NCBI RefSeq assembly: GCF_964355755.1
Contig: NC_092671.1
Location: 18,380,001 to 18,444,000, forward strand
Direction: 5' to 3'
Source of the DNA: Antedon mediterranea
Taxonomy: Eukaryota; Echinodermata; Crinoidea; Comatulida; Antedonidae
Length of the DNA stretch: 64,000 nt
The number at the start of each line of letters is the position of its first letter. The first letter of the stretch is position 1. Position numbers and translations under genes: made by a program. Of the stretch, positions 36,205 through 47,830 are shown piece by piece. Below the pieces are notes generated by a model. The model was given only the letters and a program-made list of their open reading frames with translations. It had not been told where the DNA came from and searched no databases.

Positions 36205-36286
36205 ATTAAGTCGCGTGCTACAATGCATAGTGATACCGGACCGACAGACAGACCGACAGACCGACAGACAGACCGACAGACAGACC

Positions 36287-36317
<31 letters not shown>

Positions 36318-36372
36318 CGACCGACCGACCGACATAGTGAACTATAGAGTCGCTTCCACGCGACTAAAAACA
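36205..36372 (+). mobile_element. CCGA element, copy 2
   Basis: aagtcgcgtgctacaatgc, a long (CCGA/CAGA)n tract, then catagtgaactatagagtcg and cacgcgactaaaa. The longest microsatellite of the six copies. Confidence 0.7.
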
Positions 36373-36989
36373 ACGGTCATGTTCTCCATTTTATTTTTGT
36401 CACATACAAATGACGCGTACATATTTGTGATTATTGTTAAAACGTGTTTTTTTTTATGACATAGTATATTTAAAAATGAATTAAAAAAAAAATTATAATT
36501 ATTAAAAACATTTACTTATGACCTACCTACAATATATATACAGACATTCTGAATATTGCGGATTTCATATAAATTATTAAAATTGTCTAAAAAAATAATC
36601 AAAGGTTACATTTAAATTCAGTTGAAATAAGAAAAGGGCTACACATTTATATTAAAACACAATAATAATAATATAAAATACAATTAAACGTAGGGAGAGA
36701 GATCTCCAGCACATATATTGATATTTTGATTATTCGATAGTCAGATCAAATATCTTGTCTTTACTATTTTTCCATTTCTGATCAGCAGTATAAAAGTTAT
36801 TTGACTACTCATTATTTATGAGTTTTATAATTTCATTTTTAAATAGACCCCAAATATTTGCAGATTCTTTTTTTTTCTGTCGTTTCTAGTTCTTTATATA
36901 TTATGGAGGATTTATATATACAAAAAAGTATAAAAACTGAAATTAATTCGTTTACAAGTTTGTTTGTTGTTTTTTAAAATTACATTAAC

Positions 36990-37680
36990 CCTCTTTGGGA
37001 AGTCTTGCTGTACTGTAACCTCATTTGGAAGACACTGAACCAGCATATCTTTAAACTTTCACCAGACCAGTTGAATAGTTTGACATGCAATTAATAGGTG
37101 TTTTTCATTTTCTATATGATTCTTACACTTATTACATTTGTCTGTTGTGGATAATTTCCATCTTTTTAGTCTCTTTTTACATATAAGGATTCAATGTAAC
37201 AACTTAAAATTAAATTGAGCTACTTTTACCATGTGTTTCATTCTACATACTTTTCTATTCCATATTTCATTCCAGTCAATGATTTCATCTCTAAATTCTA
37301 CTTCCCATTTCATTTGAGGATTTGGAATAATACATATATCATTTATAAACTGCTTATAATAGTAAGACGATCTTATCCTATTATGAAATATATTATGTTC
37401 TCTTATTTGTATATCTATGTGTGCATTTTCCAACCTTATTTGTTCTTTCCATATCTCAGGTATTGCATTTATTGTTGCAAAGTATTCAATTAATCCATTC
37501 TGTTTATTTGACAGAGTTGGAATAATTTTTGCTGCCGTCAATAACCTAACCCGACTATATCATTTACTGTTTTGTATCCAGAGTTTAACCAGGTATTGAA
37601 ATATAGAGATTTTCCCTCAATTTGTTTGTTTTCCCATAAATGTTGTGACTTAATTTCTTGTAAATTTTGCGGCTTACTGT
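36990..37680 (-). pseudogene. L1/Tx1-type LINE ORF2 C-terminal remnant
   Basis: The 116-aa frame 37191-37541 (INAIPEIWKEQIR, MKWEVEFRDEIIDWNEIWNR) is homologous to 24938-25609. It continues after a shift (37050-37190) into KKRLKRWKLSTTDKCNKCKN with the H and C of the zinc knuckle. RT absent. Confidence 0.75.
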
Positions 37681-37844
37681 TCTTAAGGTAAAGTAAAAAT
37701 GAATGAATTAGTATTATTTAAACTTCCTACCAAACGAAATGTATTTTTTTGTCATAATAAAAGGCAATGTAAAACACTTTTAGAACAATATGTTTTAGTC
37801 CCAACATTATTCTTTTTTTTGCATCAGGATACGTTTTTTTTTAG

Positions 37845-37940
37845 TCGCGTGCAAACGCCGCGACTCTACATCTCACTATTTTCGGTCGGTCGGTCGGTCG
37901 GTAGAAACCGAAATTTGAGCACGCAACTGCAGCCATATGT
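37845..37940 (-). mobile_element. CCGA element, copy 3
   Basis: On the minus strand: atggctgcagttgcgtgctc, (CCGA)5, aatagtgagatgtagagtcg and gcacgcgactaaaa. Confidence 0.7.
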
Positions 37941-38524
37941 ATGGCCTTTTTTTTGTAAGGGTTACTACATGCATTTTATTTGTATTTATTATTTTTGCTT
38001 TCGTATTAATGGCGGAATTACTCATTTGCAGCAGATTAAAATAAAATTGTAGTACTTTCGGTAATTAGTACTTGCCGTTTAATGATAATTAAAAGATCTC
38101 ACGAATAACACTTAATAACGAACCGAAAAACGGCTTGACCTTTAATAAACACTTTATATGAAATAGTGCATTAAGGCACAACAGACCTAATGATTCTTAA
38201 TGCCATCATTACTTTATTAAAAGAGGACTTTCAAAAAGATAACCTTGAATTACATAATTTACACCAAGATAGCATGTGCAATCCGTTTTCGATAATGGTG
38301 GTGCAAATGAGTGGTGACCTAAGTTGCATACTACGAGATGCATGTGACATCATATTCCACACATTTGAATTCGTTGTTATTAAATAATGGTAAATGACAA
38401 GAACAATTATACCCCTAGTACCCCTAGAGGTAGACTTTAATTGAAATCGGAAATTTTGATTAATATTATTATTATTAATATTCTTTTTATTAGCAGGAGG
38501 TTCATGTCCCTTCACCAGCCCGCC

Positions 38525-38900
38525 CTAGTCTGATATCGAAATGAAAGAATAACTCGAGATATTGGTTAATGGATTACCATCTTTCAACCAGGTTTCTACG
38601 ACTGAAATTACATCGAAATCATAATTGACATTGGTTAAAAATAATTTGAAAGAATCGATATTATGAAGAAAACTTCTAGAACTAATATGCAAGGAAGAAA
38701 TGTTGTTCACGTGACTGAGCTCTCTAATTAAGTGGGTTAGTTGGTCAGGTTGATAGTACTTACAATTTGGCTGGGTAGAGGAAGATAAAACATTGGTATC
38801 AGGGTCAAAGGCATGATCATGTTTATCATAGTCTGCGTATGGGTTGAAGATTAAATTATTTAATCGATCTTGGTTAGGAAATGTTTCGGTACAGGGGTTC
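38525..38900 (-). pseudogene. LINE endonuclease N-terminal fragment
   Basis: The frame ends in ISSLHISSRSFLHNIDSFK and the catalytic-Glu motif VVETWLKDGNPL, the first ~100 residues of an APE-type endonuclease. The rest of the element is absent, as if it had been cut by a later rearrangement. Confidence 0.7.
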
Positions 38901-39354
38901 GTTTGGGAAGAAAGTGACATATATACATACACAAATTCAAAACACAACAAACAGATAAGTTGGGGACAAGTTAATGAGAAAAATAAATGTACCAAGTATA
39001 CCATGTATCAGTCTCCATAGAGATAAAAGTGCCTACACATTTTTTTTCTTGAATAATAATAATATAATAAGGAAAACATTGAATAAATATTTATGTTGCA
39101 GAAATATAAACGAGAACAATTATTTCAATAATAAATTTAAGAAATTCAGAAAAAAAAATTATGAATAAACAAGTTGAGGAAACACTTTATATAAGATAAA
39201 TAAATTAATAAATAACAAAATATGTTCTTGAAAACAGTGAAATGGATCTAAACAGTTCCATGTATGTGAAAAATAAGAGTTAAAAATGTTTTAAAGATTA
39301 GCAAAAAAAAAAACAATTGTCTTCACAACTTCCGATAATTATTTTAATTAATTG

Positions 39355-39580
39355 ATGTTTTATTGGGGAGGTGTTCCGGGCGTTTATTCAACTTAATACA
39401 AAACACTTTATAATATCTTCCTAAGATAAAAAATATCGTAATAGTGGAAACTAATGTTATCAAATCTACGTTTCGCGGTACATCTGAGATAGATAAGGTA
39501 GATATCCAAGGCGGAGATTAGCACCGAAGTTTTTCCATTGTGCTCGACTATGTCAGAATTAACCATAATTTATATATAGA
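39355..39580 (-). mobile_element. Helitron-like element, internally deleted copy
   Basis: Starts on the minus strand A|TCTATATATAAATTATGG at 39580, 30 bp before the gene A start codon, and jumps from the first ~150 bp of the family to the aataaacgcc ... ccaataaaacatc block also seen at 19060 and 42600. Confidence 0.6.
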
Positions 39581-39609
39581 TGCTTTGTTTTTTTTTTATA
39601 GAAAAATAT

Positions 39610-42600
39610 ATGATGAAAGGAATTCCAATTGTTGTTCTTTTCTTAAGTTGTACAACAACTATGATTAAAGTGAATGAAGGTAAAAACCATATATATAACA
39701 GTCACTAAACATGTATTGATATTGAAGTAACGATCAATTTACTGTACGTCTCTTATTTTGTTTTATCTGAATTTTATTTCGGTGACCTGAATGTATAACC
39801 AACCTGAATATCCTTGTGCATATATCACATATGTTCGACAAAAAATTATAGTATCTTTTAATGTCCAGACAACATTTTCTAATCGCATAAAGATATATTG
39901 TCCCCAAAACATGAACAATAATGACTATAGTCAAACTTAGAATAGGCTATTTTGAGTTTGAATTAAAGTTAATCGCTTTCTCTGAAAAACAAACAAGAAA
40001 AATTGAGCTTATGAAAAAATTCAAAATACAAAGCTAAATTTAAATTGATAAGCTTATTTTTTAAGAAACCAAATAATGGACTTACATTTTGTCTTTAAAT
40101 GTTAGTTTTATCAAGTAATTAGGCCTATTTCGGTACATTACAATGGCATAGTCCTAATATAACAACAACATGGGGATCTCACTCACTCACTTTTTCTTTT
40201 TCCATAGGTTGTGGTACTGATCATTTATACAGGTTTATTTATCTTCCTGATAATTTAGAAAGTTTTAGCATCAACGGTGAAGTAAATTTCCACACCAACC
40301 CCGATCATGTACATTACAAGTTTACGTCAGAGATTACAGGAGGTACTTTTATATATGACATCGATGTAAAGAGAAAATATGTAGGTTATTATGAATTCAA
40401 AAGTAAATGCGATTTCAATACAGCTCTGCAGTTTGCAACAGTACAAGCCTCATCAGACACCATTAGAATAACGTATAAGAATGGCATTATTAATGTTAGC
40501 CACGCAGACGGATCTGGAGTAATAGCTCAGTCACCAATACAAACATTTCTGCCAAGATATTTTTGGTACGACGTGAATGTACATGCGTCACATTGCAAAC
40601 TAGGTAAGGATATTTAAAATTCGATGCATACATACACATCCCGTGAGTAATTTGAAAGTTAACATATACATGGCTGCAGTTGCGTGCTTAAATTTAAGTT
40701 AGAGTTTACCGACCGACCAACCAACCGACCGACCGACCGACCGACCGACCAACCGACCGACATAGTGAGCTGTAGAGTCGCGTGAAAACGTGAAAAAAGG
40801 GTGAGCACTACCATTTTAATTGTTAATGGCACTAATGGACTAGTAACTGTACAGTATGCTTATTGTAATATTCTTATCCAGGTTTTAATAATTAAACACT
40901 CAATACTTAATTTTGTATAAAAGGGCTCGTCAGCATTCAAGCATCGTGTTACAGAACGTAGCTCATAAATTCGATGAAAAGTGAAGACTAACCGAGTTTA
41001 GTTTTTTAGGTTTAGTTTAAGTTCAAACGAAGATAGAATTCAGGTTGGAAATACATATTAATATGTTGGGTTCATGCTCAGTAAAAATAGAGATCTAAGC
41101 CTAAATGTTTCGTCAGAGTTTGTGACTGTACTATGAAGTACTTATGTGAACGAGTGAACTTATCATAGGAATGCCCTATTTGGAATTGGAAATTGGAATA
41201 TTTCGGAGCTTGGTGTAGGTGCACAGAGTACCAAATGTACATTTAGAGTATACAGTACAGTTTATCACATTGTTATGGTTTAACTGATTTAATCCTAGTA
41301 GTAAAGACCTTTTTTGTATTGGATTTCATTAAATGCAACACATTTTGTTACATAGTGAGAATTATAAATCTGTTTATGAATTCTCATTCAATATAATCAC
41401 TTTCTTAAAATAATATTATTGCAAACAGGTATTTAACTTGCTAATGAAAATCAATTACTGAATTGTAGACTTGGGAACGCAATGTATCGTTAACGGTAAT
41501 TCTCTGGGAGAGAAGACGTGTATCCAAACACCAGACAATTGTACTTGGGATAGAGACTACGATATTTGTAACGGATGCTCATCTTACACAGTTGCAGACT
41601 GTGCAGATTATATTCCATTACATACTGTACCAACCACATCCCCCTTAAGTACAGATACTTCGACTACTAATCATTTGACATCTGCCGCACCTACAACAAC
41701 TAGGAGAGAAAATACTATCATTTCAACTTCAAAGCAACACACTACTAGTACTACTCTACAGCAAATGTCTACTGAACATGTTGCCTCATCAAAACAGATG
41801 AACACTGACATTACTACAACATACGTCCACAGCACGTTTGATATTCAGGCAGGGAATGCAACAGGTACATCTATATATAAATTATGGTTAATTCTGACAT
41901 AGGCAAGCACAATATAAAACCTCGGTACAAATCTCTGCCTTGGATACCTACCTGATCTATCTTAGATGTACCGTGAAATGTAAATTTGATTACATTAGTT
42001 TTCACTATTACGATATTTTTCAATATTTCTATCTTAATAATAATAAAGAGTTTTTAAAGAAAATTTTGATTTAATCGGTAGATTTTCAACTCAATTGCAA
42101 TTGTACGCGGGTCGAAGTAATTTCCGGGTTTACGATGAGTTCACCTTGCAACCAGGGAGGTGAAAAAATAATGTTTATACCTCCCTGTTGCAACAACTTG
42201 GTTTCAACTAGTCGGCCGTTATTTTTGTTTATTTTCGGAACGGACCGCGCGTGTGAAAGCAGGCCTACAGTAGTTAAAAAATAAAAATTATACTGCAAAT
42301 TAATAAAGATCACATTTTAAAAAAATATACGCCTTAAAGCATTGGAATATATTGTGGGGAATAGTATTATAAATTACATGGGGAGATCTGATGATAAGAC
42401 ATTTTGTTTAAAATCGAATAAAATCCCGATAGCCGAGTTTATTGAGTAAGCTGGCAGGAGTAACTGTAGGCTATCTGTGTCTGCCCACGTTGCAAGCCGT
42501 CTAAAACGTCTTCTTTCTTGGGCCGAAACAGCCCACTCTGTCGCGGAAGTTTGTTTCAAAAGATGTTTAAATTAAATAATGTATTAATTATTATGATAGT

Positions 42601-43669
42601 ATTTAAAACGTCTCCCCAATAAAACATCTCTTTGAATAATACTAATGGGCATAACTGGACTAATTAAAACAATTTGTTTGAATAATCGACAACATACAAA
42701 GTAATAATGTGTGTATTAATTAGGCATATAGTCCACAGGAACTACCCCGTTGTTTTAAAGATGGTTAGGTTCATTATACTGTATGTACTTGGACATGATT
42801 ATGCCCATGCATATACTGAGTCAGTGCCTTATGGAATACAGCGCGTATGTCTGCAATAGTTATCAAATTATCAATTATCAATTTGATAACTTTCAGATTT
42901 TTTTAAACCGTAGCCACAACTGTACAGCTAAATGTATCTGCCAACAGTGGGTCTCAACCCAGAGAAGTAACTACTAGTAAAAAACCAAAGTCTCAAAGTA
43001 AGTGTCATTGATTTAACAATTTGTTTTTATTACAATTGCTGCATTATCAGACAATATGCCAATGCTGATCCTAACATAAATCTCCGTCTACACTATCAAA
43101 CTTTATGTTTAAAAAAATGGTGTGTCCATATTATGGACATGACGATGTCATATCAGTACATTTGTGCATATCACTGCCATATTTGGGCACATAGACAGAG
43201 CGGCACTTTATTATGTATGCCAGACATAATGAGATACAGAATAGAGAATCGGAAGGAAACTTCAACATGGGAATAATTTATATTTGTTTTCTGTCTAACT
43301 AGTCAAATTGTGATGTGCCAAAATATGGTAGTAATGATGTCATCGTGTCCATATTTTTGTTTTTTGCATAACGTTCAGAGCTTAAGAAAGAACGAATAAG
43401 AAAGCATTGTTATTATTAAATTACTTATTCGGCACCCTAATTATCTGTTGATGTAGACATTCTCAACACAAGTAATCTATTCATTTTTAGATCCTGTTTG
43501 GAACTTCGATTTTATTCTGATGTTTTCGACAACTTCAATTGCTGTTTTTAGTCTTTTTATTGGCTGTATTTGCGTTTTACAAAGCTTGGTGACAATTCCT
43601 AGAAGATTTCGTCGAGTATCGTCTACACCAGGAGTTGATGCACCAAACAAATGTGAAACACGAATGTGA
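39610..43669 (+). CDS. Gene A: secreted-to-membrane mucin-like protein, complete, five exons
   Basis: Proposed exons are 39610-39679, 40208-40603, 41469-41864, 42914-42997 and 43491-43669 (1125 bp, 374 aa). All junctions are GT-AG, all introns phase 1, and the frame closes exactly on TGA. Exon 1 is a signal peptide (MMKGIPIVVLFLSCTTTM). Exon 2 is a ~130-residue module ending FLPRYFWYDVNVHASHCKL. Exon 3 has six cysteines (C-x11-C-x6-C-x8-C-x2-C-x7-C, with CTWD and DCADY) and then a Thr-rich stretch. Exon 4 is a short Ser/Thr linker. Exon 5 has one hydrophobic helix (FDFILMFSTTSIAVFSLFIG) followed by RRFRR and a ~35-residue tail. This suggests a type I cell-surface protein with a glycosylated stalk. 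I do not recognise the exon 2 module; ligand and role are unknown. Gene B is a paralogue 16 kb downstream. The start is the first of two adjacent ATGs, and a transcript is needed to confirm exon 4. Confidence 0.75.
40671..40795 (+). mobile_element. CCGA element, copy 4, in gene A intron 2
   Basis: atggctgcagttgcgtgctt, (CCGA/CCAA)n, catagtgagctgtagagtcg. The right terminal gcacgcgactaaaa is missing. Confidence 0.65.
41870..42660 (+). mobile_element. Helitron-like element in gene A intron 3
   Basis: Starts A|TCTATATATAAATTATGG, only 5 bp into the intron (donor GTACA|T). Shares about 650 bp with the copy at 18355. A hairpin-CTAG end is not seen, so the 3' limit is set by the end of similarity. 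Confidence 0.6.
43085..43465. mobile_element. MITE-like inverted repeat in gene A intron 4
   Basis: tatggacatgacgatgtcat and gccatatttgggcacat at the left are matched in inverse by atgtgccaaaatatggta and atgatgtcatcgtgtccata at the right (43300-43365). Ends (ccgtctacactatc, gatgtagac) are less certain. Confidence 0.5.
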
Positions 43670-43816
43670 CCGAGTATATGTCATGTTGATAAATTTGGTC
43701 CGCACAAATCGCAAATTGAAAAAATATCATTGGTTGATCTGACTGACTTTTTTTTAACGTTTATGATAATTTATTTAATTTTCAAACCTTCTTGTAAAAC
43801 TGTGACGTGTAAAAAT

Positions 43817-43822
43817 AATAAA
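43817..43822 (+). promoter_or_regulatory. Poly(A) signal candidate of gene A
   Basis: AATAAA 148 bp after the gene A stop codon, the first such hexamer in the 3' UTR. Confidence 0.5.
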
Positions 43823-44139
43823 TACGTAATATTTTGTGAATTGTGACTTTGACTTGAGTCAAACATTTAACTACCTTATATAATGGATCATTTATCTTTG
43901 TTGGAGCCGCTATTTCTTATGTATTTCCTTTGTTAAATACGATTTTTTACATCTACAATTTCACTTATTGCGTAACTTTTGAAAGCAGGATCGGCTGAAT
44001 TTGAAATAATTATTAACTAGTATGCACTGTGTAAAACTCCCCTCTCCTGATAGGAGATCACGAAATGTATTTTTTAGAAATGTATTTGTTCATGCCTCAT
44101 AGCCTAATCCTAAAGTATTGCCTACTTCGAATCAAACAA

Positions 44140-44590
44140 CGTATATCAACATACAACGTAAAGCATCCAACAACGTATACTATCCAACAACGTATAGCAT
44201 CCAGCAACGTATAGCATCCAGTAACGTATAGCATCCAACAACGTATAGCATCCAACAGCGTATATCCTCCAACAACGTATAGTATCCAAAAACGTATATC
44301 CTCCAACAACGTATAGTATCCAAAAACGTATATCCTCCAACAACGTATAGTATCCAAAAACGTATATCCCCCAACAACGTATAGTATCCAAAAACGTATA
44401 TCCTCCAACAACGTATAGTATCCAAAAACGTATATCCTCCAACAACGTATAGCATCCAACAACGTATATCCTCCAACAACGTATATCTTCCAACAACGTA
44501 TAGCATCCGACAACGTATATCTTCCAACAACGTATAGTATCCAAAAACGTATATCCTCCAACAACGTATAGTATCCAACAACGAATAGTA
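44140..44590. repeat. 15-bp minisatellite
   Basis: About 30 copies of aacgtatagcatcca and variants (aacgtatatcctcca alternates with aacgtatagtatcca, a 30-bp higher-order unit). Because 15 is divisible by 3, all minus-strand frames stay open, giving aromatic 5-residue repeats that do not look like a protein. Confidence 0.92.
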
Positions 44591-45289
44591 TCAAAAAAGG
44601 AAAAAACTGAACTTATAATACTACCGTGCAAGTCAAGCCTTGCTTAAGCTTTATAGAACTTGGATATTTAAATTACTTAATGTACAGGTGGCTGAAAACA
44701 ATAGAGCTAAGCAAAGGAGACTTAATTATTATTAGAAGAAATCCATGTCTTAACTAAACAAGAAATCGGATCTTCTTAAACAAAATTCTTGGTGGTTCAC
44801 TACATTGTGTATATCTATATTCAGTTCATTAACATTTGCTACTAAAGCATCTCGAGGTACTTTCGCTAAAGAAGTGGATTTTAGTAGTACACAGTATCAA
44901 ACTTTTCACGAAGCATACACTCTTCATACTTTCAATGTCAATGTAAAACGTATCTTTGGTCTGACATTTTTTTTCAGTTCTGATTTTTGTCTAATGTGGT
45001 GACATACTTATTATGTTTTTTTCAATTTGGTATCATCTTTCTAATGTTTTATTGTACTGATATACGACTATTGCACCAACTTTAGTCCATCCATGATTTC
45101 GATGGGATCTGAGCTGAGAATAGACCAAACCACTGAACATACTGAACATTTTTCGAAACGTTTTGGCGGTCATAACAATTTTTTTATTTTTTTTTATTTA
45201 TAAACATATTTCTACTGGATGACAATATCAACGTTGTCCCAAAAAGGGGACATTGTTGTTTTTCAAAAGGTCCAGCATAAAACCTAACA

Positions 45290-45375
45290 ACATACATGAT
45301 TATATAATACATCGTTTCTTAAAAATAGTAAAAAATGTTAGAATTAAACAGTCTAAAATAATACTAAAATCAAAA
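45290..45375 (+). repeat. Dispersed repeat, shared with 53695-53780
   Basis: ttaaaaatagtaaaaaatgt, then aattaaacagtctaaaataatactaaaat, nearly the same in both places and in the same orientation. Confidence 0.65.
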
Positions 45376-45485
45376 GTTCAAAAGTTCAGTTCAAAAAACA
45401 TTTATTTGTTCAACAAGGGCATTGTACAGTATAATATATAGGTGTGTACATAAATGAAAACATAGTAATAATTAGCCATCATTTG

Positions 45486-45535
45486 GGGTCTTCTCTAGAA
45501 GAAATCAAGTTTCTTGTCTCGAGAAAGACCCCCGA
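45486..45535. other. Strong hairpin
   Basis: ggggtcttctctagaagaaa folds back on tttcttgtctcgagaaagac plus ccc with a 5-nt loop, roughly 20 bp of stem. Function unknown; it sits in repeat-rich DNA before the CR1 element. Confidence 0.6.
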
Positions 45536-46192
45536 AACAATACACATACATTTAAACTAGATTAAATTGAGGGCGTGAAACAACGGTTGGTTTTTAAAAT
45601 TTTCTAATACTGCTGCTCTAAAAACATCGAAAAATCTCAGTTCTTAATCAACGGAATTTTAATATAGATAGCACTGAAGACATACGAAAACTGCTGAACT
45701 TAAATAAACCTGCATCGGAGTTGAAATCTGTGTTGAAACTTGGTTTTTCAAATTGATCATCAGGTAGGCTCCAGTCAGTGTATTGTAACGCTAAGCCGTT
45801 ACGTTGGTCCCCCACGAAAAACGATCGTATAGTAGGTTACTCAAATAAATTAAATCGACCATTCTATAATTTCCGTCTACTTTAATATTTGACATTAAAC
45901 TTTTTTGTAAAGAATCAACTTATCAACGATCGTGAAGATCTCGACCTTAGTTACAAGAAATATCAAAGTTTAATTAATATCTCTGTTAGCTGTTTTTACA
46001 AATTTAAACTGATTTTACTGAGAAGATTGATACGTATTTTTAGCGCCTTTTGTCAGATCAAAGGAATCGCCGCCCAGTGCAAGCTATTACGCAACACTGA
46101 AAGGACTGTCAAGATCTTTTGTTTTCTTTTGTTTTTGGTCTTCACGCTTGATCGACTCTCGGTTTACAATAGCTTTTTGATACGACTAGGCG

Positions 46193-47830
46193 ATGGCTGA
46201 TAAGAAACAGAAAAAGAAAAACGAAAAAAAGAAGATATACAAATGCCAAGCTAATACAAATGGTATACATATGGAAAAAGAAATGGAAAGGATCGACATA
46301 TCTGATTCTCCCCCAACACTAACAAAAATGGATTCTAAGCCAAACTCACAAACTGCTTGTTCTCCGCCAACCTTATTGAGAATCTGCGATGAATTCCCTT
46401 CAATAAATGAGCAACATCCTGGAACCTTTGATAAAAGGTTTAACAATATTATTGTCAACTATATGGAAGAAAACTATGAGCTTAAGCTACAAATTGTAAG
46501 AACAGAAAATGAAAATCTCAGAACAGAAAACAAATCACTAAAATCTGAGGTTGAGTCTCTGAAACAAAGGCATCTAAAAATACACTGTCCCAAAAAAAAT
46601 GATGACATTTCTAAAATTAGAGCTGATATCGACAAATCTAATGAAAGAATGAAAAAATTGGAGAAGGAAAACAAAAATCTGAAACTTGACTTTGAGTCTT
46701 GGAGGTTATGGGAAAAACGGACAATGAACAAGGAAGAACAAATAAAGACATTACGTCAACAAGTTACAGAAACGGAGCGTAGCTTATCCATAGCTAAAGA
46801 CGAAATATATGAACTAAAAAGAACGCAAATTGCCATCGACACCTCAGATTTTGAACTACAACGTAGGACGAGAAAACAAATAATGGAAAGTCACACAAGT
46901 TCTACGACAACGCAAACAAGGAAAGTTTCTTCTAACACAAACGATTCTATTACACAAACTGAACAATTGATTGATAATCTGTTTGAGGAGCTTACCAACA
47001 GGCAGCCATCTTCTACTCCTTCAAAACTGACCAAATCAAAATCATCTGCGTCTGCTGCATACCAGGATCAACTAAGCCAATATAGAAACAAACACAAACA
47101 GATACACTCTGATACAGCTTTAGATAAAAAAATCTTGATTATTGGAGATTCGATGATAAAACAGTTTAAACCAAAACGACTTAGCAGGTCAACAAATCTG
47201 AACGTAATCTGTCAGACAATGAGAGGCGCAAAAATTGATGACATTGCACACAAGGCAGCAGTACTGTCAACAGAACATAATGTGGATAGAATTATTCTAC
47301 ACGCGGGAACTAATAACTCCTCAGATGACCCAGCCACTATTGCAGTAAAAATATCATCTCTCGGAGAATCTTTACAACCGAGAAGAGTAACAATCTCCTC
47401 GATAATTCATCGAAAACATGAATCTCTTACAGAATCTAAGCGTATAAACGATGCCAATGACAAGATACGAGCAGTTGCTAGACAGCGAAATTGGGGCTTT
47501 ATTGACAATAGTTGTATCATGTCAAAACACCTGTCTTCGGATGGAACTCACCTAAACCAAATTGGAGTTGGGTCATTTGCCAAAAATGTTATAAACCACA
47601 TCAATGGAAATTCGTGCGACGAATCTTTGTCTGTACCTGTGCCTGACATACACAAGCCACAGTCGTCGATTTTTCATCGTGCGAATATGTATCAACGACA
47701 AACGGAAGCAAATCGTCCATTGGAGAATCATCAATTTCTACAAATAAAACCCCACAGAGACCAAATACACCAAGAGTGGAGCCAGTACCTGGACACAGTC
47801 CGCCGACTGCAAAAGGACACAGCGCCATAA
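46193..47830 (+). CDS. CR1-type LINE ORF1 (coiled coil + SGNH esterase)
   Basis: 545 aa, intact. Order is a Lys-rich start (KKQKKKNEKKK), a long coiled coil (about residues 85-215; ENYELKLQIVRTENENLRTE), a Ser/Thr-rich linker, and an SGNH/GDSL-type esterase domain with GDSM near residue 317, HAGTNN near 369 and catalytic DGTHLN near 450. CR1-group ORF1 proteins bind RNA and often carry such an esterase. The stop lies 55 bp inside ORF2, in another frame. Confidence 0.88.
   Translation: MADKKQKKKNEKKKIYKCQANTNGIHMEKEMERIDISDSPPTLTKMDSKPNSQTACSPPTLLRICDEFPSINEQHPGTFDKRFNNIIVNYMEENYELKLQIVRTENENLRTENKSLKSEVESLKQRHLKIHCPKKNDDISKIRADIDKSNERMKKLEKENKNLKLDFESWRLWEKRTMNKEEQIKTLRQQVTETERSLSIAKDEIYELKRTQIAIDTSDFELQRRTRKQIMESHTSSTTTQTRKVSSNTNDSITQTEQLIDNLFEELTNRQPSSTPSKLTKSKSSASAAYQDQLSQYRNKHKQIHSDTALDKKILIIGDSMIKQFKPKRLSRSTNLNVICQTMRGAKIDDIAHKAAVLSTEHNVDRIILHAGTNNSSDDPATIAVKISSLGESLQPRRVTISSIIHRKHESLTESKRINDANDKIRAVARQRNWGFIDNSCIMSKHLSSDGTHLNQIGVGSFAKNVINHINGNSCDESLSVPVPDIHKPQSSIFHRANMYQRQTEANRPLENHQFLQIKPHRDQIHQEWSQYLDTVRRLQKDTAP

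Noticed and set aside
36120-36459. Frames with Ser-Val-Cys-Arg or Thr-Asp-Arg-Pro repeats
   Set aside because: Translation of the CCGA/CAGA tract of a dispersed element.
44097-44631. Three overlapping minus-strand frames of 133-165 codons
   Set aside because: Products of the 15-bp minisatellite; all three frames are equally open, so none shows coding selection.
45486-45535. Histone-type 3' stem-loop
   Set aside because: The stem is far longer than the histone stem-loop and there is no histone gene nearby.
45760-45790. ctgatga on the minus strand with a tca/tga stem as a further hammerhead
   Set aside because: The stem II closing and G-A-A-A positions do not fit the core, and no stem III or cleavage triplet follows.
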